Positions 1 to 11,300 of a DNA stretch of 64,000 nt are shown here, piece after piece. The translations under genes were made by a program, and so were the position numbers. Origin of the DNA: Tengunoibacter tsumagoiensis (GTDB taxonomy: Bacteria; Chloroflexota; Ktedonobacteria; Ktedonobacterales; Ktedonobacteraceae); assembly GCF_003967535.1 (NCBI RefSeq), contig NZ_BIFR01000002.1, positions 682,001 through 746,000 on the forward strand, given 5' to 3'. The notes beneath the pieces are model-generated. The model was not told the DNA's origin, ran no database searches, and saw only the letters and a program-made list of their open reading frames with translations. The stretch's first letter is position 1. The number at the start of each line of letters is the position of its first letter.

Positions 1-1027
1 AGAGCAGCGTCAGAGAAGAGCCCGTTAAGGTCAGATTGAAACTGGACGCTGCCGTTGCATTACCCAGTAAAGCGTTTTTAAGGGGTGTTTGCAATAATAA
101 GACACCGATCGCAACGGCAACCAGACAGACCATCTGGGTGAGACCAGCCAGACCGATACCAATAATTTTGCCAATCATGAGCTGTAAAGGCGTGGCAGCA
201 TTGACGAGGATCTCAACAATGCGATTGCCCTTCTCTTCCGCCACGCCCTGTGCAACTCCAGCACCATACATGAATACAGACATGAAAATGAGTACAACAC
301 CTGCCATGCTCAGAATAAGAGCCGTTGTCGAATCGCTCTCGGAGAGATTGCTCTGATAGGTATTGATAATGCTCAGATCCGCTGGTGCGAACAGGTTCTG
401 GGCCTGAGTACTGGTCAGGCCCAGGCGGGCGGATTTATCGAGCAGGTTCAATTGTTCGACGAGAGCCTGAACCTGTGCCTGGGCAGGATCGACGGTATTT
501 GAGCTTGTGGTATTTGTTTTGTTATAAAGCGTAATATGAAGATCTTGATTTGCCGGGCGATCAAGCACCAGCAAAATGGGCAGACTACCATCCTTGACCT
601 TTTTTTGCAGGTCGGAGCTTTCATTCGAGGCATGTGCAGTCACAACGAAATGGGATGTGCTGGTGGTATTTTGTGTTTTCCCACCATTCAGGCTGGTATT
701 CATATAGTGAACCAGATCGTCGTTGGACATATTTGCCACTGAGCCAACGTTATTTACCAGCCCTATCTGCGTTTGTGAGTTGGAGGTGGCGAGAAAGTAT
801 TGAAGGAAGGTTGGTACACAGATACCAATCGCCATGAGGATCAGGATAATAATGGTCGTGATTCGATACGTTGGCGTGTTTACACGGCCCTTATATTCAC
901 GCTCAATAATCAGGCCGACATTGCGAGCCAGAGAATGCCTGGCTGCATTATCTGAACTTATGATGACGTTGCTTTGCTGTGATGGAGACTTCTCTTGTGC
1001 ATCCGCAGGCGTGGATTGCTTTAACAT
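1..1027 (-). CDS. ABC-2 type transporter permease, NatB-like (partial, C-terminus off the left edge)
   Basis: Membrane subunit of an ABC exporter, translated from the reverse strand; 342 codons are visible and the 3' end lies outside the window. The start is the ATG at 1027, 20 bases after the stop of the ATPase gene, with AAGGGA upstream. A cytoplasmic N-terminus of about 55 residues leads into a first membrane segment (about 57-80), then a soluble extracytoplasmic region (about 82-235) and further membrane segments from about 238. Between segments two and three is the stretch EEKGNRIVEILVNAATPLQL, followed by MIGKIIGIG, the hallmark of the NatB/ABC-2 permease family. It forms an operon with the ATPase at 1048-1983. 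NatAB systems export sodium or small amphipathic molecules. The substrate here is unknown; export of the adjacent NRPS product is possible from position alone. Confidence 0.85.
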   Translation of the reverse strand, partial: MLKQSTPADAQEKSPSQQSNVIISSDNAARHSLARNVGLIIEREYKGRVNTPTYRITTIIILILMAIGICVPTFLQYFLATSNSQTQIGLVNNVGSVANMSNDDLVHYMNTSLNGGKTQNTTSTSHFVVTAHASNESSDLQKKVKDGSLPILLVLDRPANQDLHITLYNKTNTTSSNTVDPAQAQVQALVEQLNLLDKSARLGLTSTQAQNLFAPADLSIINTYQSNLSESDSTTALILSMAGVVLIFMSVFMYGAGVAQGVAEEKGNRIVEILVNAATPLQLMIGKIIGIGLAGLTQMVCLVAVAIGVLLLQTPLKNALLGNATAASSFNLTLTGSSLTLL

Positions 1028-1047
1028 GAAGCTTTTTTCCCTTTTGT

Positions 1048-1983
1048 TTAGGCTGAAACAGTAGAAACTGCATCAGGCAATGCGATTTTACCGACTGTCT
1101 CGATGAAAATGTCAGTCAACGATGGCGCGACAAGTTCAAAACGCACAATAATGCCGTTATGGCGTAGTGCAGCCTCAACAATGGCATTCGGATTGAGGTT
1201 AGCCTGGATATCCATCTCAATATAGTCCTGGCGTCTTTTCGTTACATGGACTCCGGCCAATGTATCCAGCCAGAGCGCCTCTGGATCGTTCTCAAGCTTT
1301 AAACGAACGATGTTACGCCCGTGTTGGCGTTTTACGTCCTGAACGCTCCCATGTGTGACAATTTCGCCTTTGTTGATGATGACAATGTCCTCGCACATCT
1401 CCTCAACTTGTTCCAACTGGTGAGTCGAAAAGATAATGGTTTTTCCTCGACGGTGCATTTCTAAGAAGGCTTCTTTCAGGACATTGGCGTTAACGGGATC
1501 AAGGCCGCTGAATGGCTCATCCATGATCAGGATATTGGGGTTGTGTAATACGGCAGCGAGAAACTGCACCTTTTGCTGATTGCCTTTGGACAGTTCTTCA
1601 ACTCTTTTTTTTCGATTGGCATTGATCTGAAAGCGCTCCAGCCATTCATCCAATGTCGTTTTTGCCGCCTGTTTGGAGAGGCCGTTCAGGCGAGCCAGGA
1701 ATAAGAGCTGCTCTTCAACGGTCATTTTGGGGTACAGTCCGCGTTCCTCGGGGAGGTAGCCCCATTCTCTGCGTGGCACTTCATGGACCGGGCGGCCATT
1801 CCAGGTGATCTGACCTGTATCTGGACGAAAAATATCGAGGATCATACGCATAGTCGTGGTTTTTCCCGCCCCATTTGCGCCCAAAAATCCGAAAATGGTG
1901 CCTTCTTTGACTTCCATTGAGAGATCTTTGATGGCTTGAAACTGGGCAAATGACTTGCTGATATGCTCAACTATAAGTCCCAT
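1048..1983 (-). CDS. ABC transporter ATP-binding protein, NatA-like
   Basis: Cytoplasmic ATPase of 311 residues that powers the permease encoded immediately downstream. Visible motifs in order: Walker A GANGAGKTT (35-43), signature LSKGNQQ (131-137), Walker B ILIMDEP (151-157) and the H-loop histidine in STHQ (H188). The C-terminal 80-90 residues form the extension (DUF4162-like) common in NatA/YhaQ-type exporters of the ABC-2 class. The ATG at 1983 is preceded by AAAGGA at a normal distance. The gene is first in a two-gene minus-strand operon and is divergent from the NRPS genes. All catalytic motifs are intact. Family-level function is secure; substrate is not. Confidence 0.93.
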   Translation of the reverse strand: MGLIVEHISKSFAQFQAIKDLSMEVKEGTIFGFLGANGAGKTTTMRMILDIFRPDTGQITWNGRPVHEVPRREWGYLPEERGLYPKMTVEEQLLFLARLNGLSKQAAKTTLDEWLERFQINANRKKRVEELSKGNQQKVQFLAAVLHNPNILIMDEPFSGLDPVNANVLKEAFLEMHRRGKTIIFSTHQLEQVEEMCEDIVIINKGEIVTHGSVQDVKRQHGRNIVRLKLENDPEALWLDTLAGVHVTKRRQDYIEMDIQANLNPNAIVEAALRHNGIIVRFELVAPSLTDIFIETVGKIALPDAVSTVSA

Positions 1984-2030
1984 ATCTATTTCCTTTTGCT
2001 GGTATCACGTTATTTCATTCCCAATTCTAA

Positions 2031-2059
2031 ACTATACCCTGGAGCACAGCCGTTTACAA
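2031..2059 (-). promoter_or_regulatory. Predicted sigma-70 promoter of the ABC transporter operon
   Basis: On the minus strand, TTGTAA (plus 2054-2059) and TATAGT (plus 2031-2036) are separated by exactly 17 bases. The -10 box matches the consensus at 5 of 6 positions. Transcription would start about 40 bases upstream of the ATPase ATG. Confidence 0.5.
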
Positions 2060-2240
2060 CCAATTGCTAGAGTAATTTGACAGGCTATTCTGCCCTTTTT
2101 TAGGTAGAACATAAGTTCTCTTTTGTCTGGCAAAAAAGGGGATGATATGATGTCCTCTTTGTGTTGTTTTGCGCATGTTGCTGCCCCTTCACTACTCCAA
2201 GAATGGTAGAAATACGCTGTAGAAATACTCTTCACTTTCG

Positions 2241-2269
2241 TTGTATGGGCCTATTTTCTCATGTATAGT
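2241..2269 (+). promoter_or_regulatory. Candidate promoter of the NRPS operon
   Basis: TTGTAT (2241-2246), a 17-base spacer and TATAGT (2264-2269) lie about 100 bases upstream of the first NRPS start. The -35 box is weak (3 of 6) and the -10 box is good. The rest of the 384-base gap 1984-2367 shows no gene; a TTGACA at 2077-2082 has no convincing -10 partner. Confidence 0.35.
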
Positions 2270-2367
2270 TCCCTCAGAGCAATATCTTTTCCGGGGAGTG
2301 AAAAGAGAGATAACGCCCTCAACTGTTTTGTCCCATTGAAGTTGCATAAAAAGGGAAGAGGTTTGTA

Positions 2368-5300
2368 ATGTCGTACGACGAATTAGCTTTCTCTCTGGAA
2401 CAAGAAGCTCTGTTTTTACAGCTGCTCGAAGAAGAAGGCATGAAGGTTGAGCAGCAGACGATTCCCCTGAGAAAAAATACTGATCCCATCCCACTTTCTT
2501 TTACACAACAGCGTTTGTGGTTTCTTGATCAATTAGAGCCAGGTCTGGCCCTCTATAATATGCCTGTTGCCGTTCGCCTCAAAGGCTCGATCTCGGTCAG
2601 TGCTTTAGCGCAGGCATTGAATGAGATGAAGCGGCGTCATGATATTTTACGCACAACGTTTACATTGACTGAGCAGCAAGCTCTCCAGATAATTCATCCG
2701 TATGAGCCCGCCATCTTGCCTCTTATTGATCTACAAGGGCTGCTGGAGGGTGAGCGAGATATGCAGGCCAGCCGCTGTGCAACAGAAGAGTTTCAGCGGC
2801 CCTTCGATCTCACTCAGGGTCCACTTCTACGCTCTCTAGTGCTGCGCCTGGACCAGAACGAGCATGTATTATTGCTGACTATCCATCATATTATTTCAGA
2901 TGCCTGGTCTCAAGGGATTCTGATGAGTGAATTGACGACACTCTACGCAGCCTTTGAGCAGGGTCAGCCCTCGCCACTTCCTGACCTACCGCTTCAATAT
3001 GCGGATTATTCAGTCTGGCAACGTGGATGGTTACAAAAAGAGGTGATTGAGAAGGATCTGCTCTACTGGAAAGAACAGTTGCAGGGGCTATCCGATACGC
3101 TAGAATTGCCTCTTGATTATCCTCGTCCCCCGATCCAGACGTTTCGGGGTGGGTCAGAGCATGTTGAGATCTCCCTTTCCTTGCTTACTGGCCTTAAACA
3201 GCTTGGGCAACAGGAAGATGCAACACTCTTTATGCTCTTGCTGGCAGCTTTTCAGATCCTGCTGGCTCGCTATAGCCATCAGGACGATATCGCGGTGGGG
3301 GCGGCAATTGCTAATCGCACCGTCCCTGAATTAGAGAACTTGCTTGGCTTTTTTGCGAATACATTGGTGTTGCGAACCAGATTGTCGGATGTTCTAAGCT
3401 ATCGTGATGCGATTAACCATACACGTAGAGTAGCGCTGGATGCATATGAGCATCAGGATGTCCCGTTTGAGCAGATAGTAGAGGCTCTTCAGCCCGAGCG
3501 AAGTTTGAGCCATAATCCCCTCTTTCAGGTGATGTTTACGCTCCAAAACGTGCCATTTGCGAACCTCGATCTCAGCGATCTTGTCTGGCAGCCACTGGCA
3601 ATTGAGAATAATACCGCCAAATTTGATCTCACTCTGACCCTGGTCGAAACCGATCAAGGGGTGGTAGGGAATCTCGAGTATAATCGCGATCTCTTTAAAG
3701 CCTCTACTATTCACAGTATGCTTGAACATTTTAAATGGTTGCTTGAGCGTCTACTCGCAAATCCTGATGGAAATATTTGGAATCTTCCTCTTGTCTTGCC
3801 CGCTGAAGCCGAACAGATGCTGGTACAGTGGAATGAGACTGCACGCCCCTATCCACACGAGGCGACCGTACCACAGCTCTTTGCAGAGCAGGCTGCCCTG
3901 CGACCCGACGCCATCGCGCTGGTCTGTGGACAGGATCAGATCAGCTATGGGGAACTGGAGCGACGAGCTAATCAGCTGGCTCATTGCTTGCAGACATTAG
4001 GCGTAGGCACTGAAGTAGGCGTTGGACTCCATGTGCCGCGTGGGCTCTCTCAACTGATTGCCCTGCTTGCCATCATGAAAGCGGGCGGCCATTATGTCCC
4101 CCTGGACCCTCAGGCTCCGCTCGAGCGGCTACGTTTCCAGCTTGGTCAGGCCGGAGTGAACCTGCTACTGACCGATCCCGGTCTGCCCCAACTCGAGGGA
4201 GCGTGGCGCAGTCTGGACCTGAACCAGCTCCTGCACGAGAGCACCCACCTGTCCAGCGAGCCGCCTCAGCAGCAGGCGCAGGCGCAGACGCTGGCCTATA
4301 TCCTCTTTACCTCTGGCTCGACTGGCGAGCCCAAAGGCGTGGCCGTCCCGCATCAAGCGATCATCCGCCTGATCAGCCAGAACTGGTTTGCGCAACTGGA
4401 CCACGAGCAGATTGGACTGCAACTGGCTCCGCTGGCCTTTGACGCCTCCACCTTAGAACTGTGGGGCTCGCTGCTGCATGGGGCCCGGCTCGTCCTCTTA
4501 ACGGAGCAGCTCCCGGCGCTTGAACGCCTGGCGCAGGTGGTGCAGGAGCAGGGGGTGAGCTGGCTCTGGCTGACGGCTGGACTGTTCCAGCAGGTGGTGG
4601 AGTATCAGCCCGAGGCGCTGGCCGGAGTGCGTCAGGTGTTGGCAGGCGGGGATGTGCTGGGTCCAGAGCCGGTGCGAGCGCTTCTACGAGCCCATCCGGG
4701 ACAGCAAGTGATCAATGGCTATGGTCCGACGGAGAATACGACCTTCACCTGCTGCTATCCGCTGGACAATCCCGAGCAGGTGGAGGCGGCCATTCCGATT
4801 GGGCGACCCATCAATCAGAGCACAGTCTATGTGCTGGATCGGCATCGGCAGCCGGTACCGATAGGGGTGATTGGCGAGCTGTACACGGGTGGTCATGGAC
4901 TGGCGCGAGGCTATGTGGGTCGGTCGGAGCTGACGGCAGAGCGTTTTGTGCCTCATCCGTTCAGTGCGACGGGAGGAGAGCGGCTCTACCGAACGGGGGA
5001 TCTGGTACGCTGGCGAGCGGATGGGGTGCTGGAGTATGTGGGACGAGCGGATCAGCAGGTGAAGATCCGAGGTTATCGCATTGAGCTCGGCGAGATCGAG
5101 CAGGCCTTGAGACAGCAGGAGGCTCTTCGGGATGCCATTGTGCTGGCACGTGAAGATGCGCCAGGGATCAAACGGCTGGTTGCCTATCTGGTTGTAGAAG
5201 AGCACGCGACGATGGATTGGGACACGATCCAGGCGAGCTTGCAGGAGCGCCTGCCTGAGTACATGGTGCCGGCGCTGCATGTGGTATTGCAGGCCTTCCC

Positions 5301-8300
5301 TCTGACGCCCAATGGCAAAGTGGATCGCCGCGCCCTGCCCGCACCGGAGTATGCGCATCTGGCGGATGCACAGAGCTACGTTGCGCCAGGAAACGAGCAG
5401 GAGCAGCGGCTGGTTGCGATCTGGCAACAGGTCCTGGGGGTAGAGCAGATTGGGGTGCATGACAACTTCTTCTCCCTGGGTGGTGACTCGATTTTGAGCC
5501 TGCAAGTCGTGGCCCGTGCTCGCCAGCAGGGGCTTGTGCTGACGCCTCGCCAGCTCTTCCAGTCTCCCACGATTGCTGCACTGGCCGCGAGCCTGACACC
5601 GGACAGCGAGCAGTCGGTTATTGAAGCCGAGCAGGGAGTCGTGACTGGCTCTGTCACATTGACGCCGATCCAGCACTGGTTCTTTGAGCAGAATCAGCCT
5701 GATCCGCAGCACTGGAACCAGGCCATGCTCCTGCGCACTCCTGCGGAGCTCTCCTGGCCTCTACTCACAGAGACACTTCAGGCCCTGCAACGTCAGCATG
5801 ATGTCCTCCGGCTCCGCTTTGCCCCGACCCCCGATGGCTGGCAAGCGACCCATGCCGAAGAGCTCTTAGAGGTCCCGGCCTGTCACGTTGATCTGACCAC
5901 AATTCCTCAGGAATACCGTCTCCGGGTCATGGAAGCCTGTGCCGATCAGATTCAGGCCAGCTTAAATCTGGTTCATGGCCCCATCTGGCGCGCAGTCTCG
6001 TTTCATCTCGGACCCCAGCAGGAGGGGAGATTGCTCCTGGTGATCCACCATCTGGTCGTCGATGGCGTCTCCTGGCGCATCCTGCTGGAAGATCTCCAGA
6101 CGGCATACGACCAGGGACAGCGTGGAGCATCGATCCAGTTGCCAGCCAAGACGACCTCCTGGCAACAGTGGGCAAGCCACCTGGAGAGCTATGCCCAGAG
6201 CGAGGTTGTAAGCGAACAACTGGCTTACTGGCAGCAGCAAGCAGCGCTTCCTGTGGCAACGCTCCCGATCGATCACCTTGAAGGGAAGAACACGGTCGCG
6301 TCAGCACAGAGCGTGCTGATTGCTCTCAGTCAGGCTGAGACACAGGCCCTGCTCCAGGAGGTGCCAGCAGCCTACCGAACGCAGATCAACGATGTCTTAC
6401 TCACCGCACTGGCACAGGCCTTGCAGCAGTGGACGGGACAGAATAATCACCGCATCAACCTGGAAGGACATGGGCGTGAAGATCTGTTTGCCGATGTCGA
6501 TCTCTCGCGGACCGTCGGCTGGTTCACAAGCATCTACCCGCTTGTTCTCTCTTTGCCTAATGATCCACAGGATTTGGCGACCGCTCTGAAAGCGATTAAA
6601 GAGCAGGTGCGAGCTATTCCTTCTAATGGTATTGGCTATGGACTGGCCCGCTATCTGCGTTCGGATAAGGATGGACTACGAGAGGAGATTGCGCCGCAGA
6701 TCAGCTTTAACTATCTGGGCCAGTTTGACCAGACTCTTGCCCAGACGGCTCTCTTTGTTCCCGCCCAGGAGTCACCTGGCATGTTAGTCAGTCCATGGGG
6801 GCATCGCGAGCATCTGATCGAGATCACTGGCAGTATCAGTGGCGGACAATTGCGTCTGGTCTGGACCTATAGTCAGCAGGTGTATGAGCAGGAGACGATC
6901 GACAAGCTTGCTCAACATTACCTGAAGGCGTTGCAGTCGTTGATTGTGCATTGCCAATCCCCCTCCGCAGGTGGGTATACACCATCGGATTTTCCGCTGG
7001 CATCGTTGAAGCAGAGCCAGGTAGATCTGATCTATAGTACCTATAAGCAGATTGAGGCCATCTATCCACTCTCACCTTTGCAGCAGGGCCTGCTCTTCCA
7101 GAGCCTGTATGCTCCCGGCGAAGGAGACTACATCACCCAGGCGCAATTCTCTTTCCAGGGTTCACTCAACTGTGCAGCTTTTCAACGTGCCTGGGAACAG
7201 GTCGTCGATCGCTATAGTATTCTGCGCACTGCATTTCTCTCCGATCTGGTTGATGATCCCCAGCAATTGGTTCTCACTCACGTTTTAGTACCCTTTAAGC
7301 TGGAAGATTGGCGTGATGTCCCCACAGATGAGCAGGAAAGGCGTCTGAACGCGTATCTCCAGCGAGATCGCCAGCAGGGCTTCGTGCTGGATCATGCCCC
7401 CTTAATGCGCCTGACCCTGATCCAACTGGAGGACGAACGCTACGACCTGCTCTGGACGCATCATCACCTCTTGCTGGATGGCTGGAGCCTGCCGCTGGTC
7501 TTGCAAGCCGTCGGCCAGGCCTATGAAGCCCTCGTAACTGATCGTCCGTTGCGCTGGCCCGCAGTGCGACCCTATCAGGACTATATCGCGTGGCTGGCCC
7601 GCCAGGATCAGCAGGCGGCTGAGCGCTTCTGGCGTCAATCTCTGGCCACACTGGAACCTGCGGCCCCTCTCATACTGAGGGAACCACCTCATCCGGACGA
7701 GATCACATTGCGTCGAGCTGAACACAACTTGCTGCTTGGTTTTGAGCAGACACAGAGCCTCCAGCAGAGTGCTCGTCAGCAGCAACTCACCCTCAACACG
7801 CTCTTACTGGGAAGTTGGGGCTGGCTCCTGGCAACCCTGAGTGGGCAGGAGCAGATCGTACTGGGAACCACGCTGGCCGGTCGTCCACCAGAGATCTCTG
7901 GCAACGAAGAGATGGTGGGACTCTTTATCAATACCTTGCCCCTGCCTCTGCACATCGATGGCAAGCAGACCTTGAACACGTGGCTGCAACAGGTGCAGCA
8001 GCAGCAGAGCGCCATGCGCCAATACGAATTCACCCCGTTGCAACAGGTTCAGAACTGGAGCCCATTCCCCGGTGGTCAGGCTCTTTTTGAGACCCTGTTC
8101 GTCTTTGAAAACTATCCTTTACCCGTAACAGCAGCCTCTCCATCTTCAGTGCAGATCAACACTGCCCGTACACAGGAACAGACGCCGTACCCGCTGACCT
8201 GTGTTGTCATGCCCGGCGAGCAGGTACAGCTACGGTTACTCTATGATCAGACGCGCTTCTCGCCCGAGACTATCGAGCTTCTTCTCAGTCGCTACCATCA

Positions 8301-11300
8301 GCTGCTTACAAGCCTGCCAGATGTATTGGAACGGCCCATCGCCAACCTTACGGCTCTCCTGGACTCGGAGCGAACCGTATTATTGGAGCAATGGAGCCAG
8401 CAGAACACGCCAACCCCTCGCGAGAGCACCGTCCCACAGCTTTTTACTGAGCAGGCTGCGCAGAGGCCCGACGCCATCGCCCTGGTCTGCGAGCAAGATC
8501 AGATCAGTTATGGGGAACTGGAGCGACAAGCCAATCAGCTGGCTCATCGCTTACAGGCATTGGGTGTCGCGACTGAAGTGGGCGTTGGACTCCATGTGCC
8601 GCGTGGACTTTCCCAACTGATCGCTCTGCTCGCCATCTTGAAAGCAGGCGGCTATTATGTCCCGCTGGACCCTCAGGCTCCGCTCGAGCGGCTGCGCTTC
8701 CAGCTTGGTCAGGCTGGAGTGCGCCTGCTACTGACCGATCCCGATCTGCCCCAGCTCGAGGGAGCATGGCGCAGCCTGGACCTGAGCCAGCTCCTGCGCG
8801 AGAGCGAGCACCTGTCCAGCCAGCCGCCTCAGCAGCGGGCGCAGGCGCAGACGCTGGCCTATATCCTCTTCACTTCCGGCTCAACCGGTGAGCCCAAAGG
8901 CGTGGCGGTCCCGCATCACGCCATCATCCGACTGGTCAGCCAGAACTGGTTTGCGCAACTGGACCACGAGCAGATCGGGTTGCAACTGGCTCCGCTGGCC
9001 TTTGACGCCTCCACCTTAGAACTGTGGGGGAGCCTGCTGCAGGGAGCCCGGCTCGTGCTCTTAACGGAGCAGCTTCCCGCGCTTGAACGGCTGGCGCAGG
9101 TGGTACAGGAGCAGGGCGTGAGCTGGCTCTGGCTGACCGCAGGATTGTTCCAGCAGGTGGTGGAGTATCAGCCCGAGGCGCTGGCGGGAGTGCGCCAGGT
9201 GCTGGCCGGTGGGGATGTGCTGGGTCCAGAGCCGGTGCGAGCGCTCCTGCGAGCTCATCCGGGACAGCAGGTGATCAATGGCTATGGTCCGACCGAGAAT
9301 ACGACCTTCACCTGCTGTTATCCAATGGATGATCCCGAGCAGGTGGAGGCGGCCATTCCGATTGGGCGACCCATCAATCAGAGTACGGTCTATGTGCTGG
9401 ATCGGCATCGGCAGCCGGTACCGATAGGGGTGATTGGCGAGCTGTACACGGGTGGTCACGGACTGGCGCGAGGCTATGTGGGCCGGTCGGAACTGACGGC
9501 AGAGCGCTTTGTACCGCATCCGTTTAGTGCGACGGGAGGAGAGCGGCTCTACCGAACGGGGGATCTGGTGCGCTGGCGAGCGGAGGGAGTGCTGGAGTAT
9601 GTGGGACGAGCGGATCAGCAGGTGAAGATTCGCGGCTATCGCATTGAGCTCGGCGAGATCGAGCAGGCCTTGCGACAGCAGGAAGCGGTTCGGGATGCCA
9701 TGGTGCTGGCCCGTGAAGATGCGCCAGGGATCAAGCGGCTCGTTGCCTATCTGATCCTGGACGAGCACGCAACGCTGGATTGGGACACGATCCAGGCGAG
9801 CTTGCAGGAGCGCCTGCCCGAATACATGGTGCCGGCACTGCATGTCGTGGTAGAAGCCTTCCCCCTGACGCCCAATGGGAAGATTGATCGCCGCGCCCTG
9901 CCTGCACCGGAGTATGCACATCTGGCGGACACGCAGAGCTATGTCGCACCAGGAAACGAGCAGGAGCAGCGGCTGGTCGCAATCTGGCAACAGGTTCTGG
10001 GGGTAGAGCAGATTGGGGTCCATGACAACTTCTTCTCCCTGGGAGGCGACTCGATATTGAGCCTGCAAGTCGTGGCCCGCGCGCGTCAGCAGGGGCTTGT
10101 GCTGACGCCTCGCCAGCTCTTCCAGTCTCCCACGATTGCTGCACTGGCAGCGAGTCTGACCCCGGACAGCGAACGGTCGGTGATTGAAGCCGAGCAGGGA
10201 ATTGTAACTGGTTCTGTATGGTTGACGCCGATCCAGCACTGGTTCTTTGAGCAGAATCAGCCCGATCCTCAGCACTGGAACCAGGCCATGCTCCTGCGCA
10301 CCCCTGCGGAGCTCTCCTGGCCTGTGCTGAAACAGGCGTTGCAGGCTCTACAGCATCAACATGACGTGCTCCGGCTTCGCTTTGCCTCGACCCCCGATGG
10401 CTGGCAAGCGACCCATGCAGAAGAGCTCTTAGAGGTCCCAGTCTGTCACGTTGATCTGACCACCATTCCTCAAGAGCACCGTCTCAGGGTTATTGAGGTC
10501 TGTGCTGATCAGATTCAGGCCAGCCTGGATCTGACCCATGGCCCCATCTGGCGTGCCGTCTCGTTTCATCTCGGACCCCAGCAGGAGGGGAGATTGCTCC
10601 TGGTGATCCACCATCTGGTAGTTGATGGCGTCTCCTGGCGCATTCTGCTGGAAGATCTCCAGACGGCCTACCAGCAGGGACAGCGTGGAGCATCGATCCA
10701 GTTGCCCGCCAAGACAACCTCCTGGCAACAATGGTCGCGTCACCTGGAGAGCCATGCCCAGAGCGAGGTCGTGAGCGAGCAACTGACCTACTGGCAGCAG
10801 CAGGCCACGCTCCCGGTAGCGCTTCTTCCAGTCGATCACTCGGGCGGAGAGAATACAGTGGCATCGGCACAGAGCGTGCTGATCTCGCTGAACCAGGCTG
10901 AGACCCAGGCCCTGCTACAAGAGGTGCCAGCAGCCTACCGAACACAGATTAACGATGTCTTACTCACCGCGCTGGCACAGGCCTTGCAGCAGTGGACCGG
11001 GCAGAGTACCCATCGCATCCATCTGGAGGGGCATGGGCGTGAGGATCTCTTTGCCGATGTTGATCTCTCGCGGACGGTGGGCTGGTTTACGAGTATCTAC
11101 CCGCTTGTTCTCTCTTTGCCCCAGGATCCGCAGGATTCGGCGACCGCTCTGAAAGCGATTAAAGAACAGGTGCGAGCTATTCCTTCCAATGGTATTGGCT
11201 ATGGTCTGGCCCGCTATCTGCGCTCGGATAAGGATGGATTGCGAGAGGAGATTGCTCCGCAGATCAGCTTTAACTATCTGGGCCAGTTTGACCAGACGTT

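Noticed and set aside
2077..2106. TTGACA at 2077-2082 as the NRPS promoter
   Set aside because: The -35 box is perfect, but nothing close to TATAAT lies 16-18 bases downstream; the pair at 2241-2269 is better placed.
4165..10945. Long open frames antisense to the NRPS genes (up to about 400 codons, for example 9061-10275 and 4684-5712 on the minus strand)
   Set aside because: They recur at equivalent places in the repeated modules, have no recognisable motifs or ribosome binding sites, and follow from the codon pattern of the sense strand.
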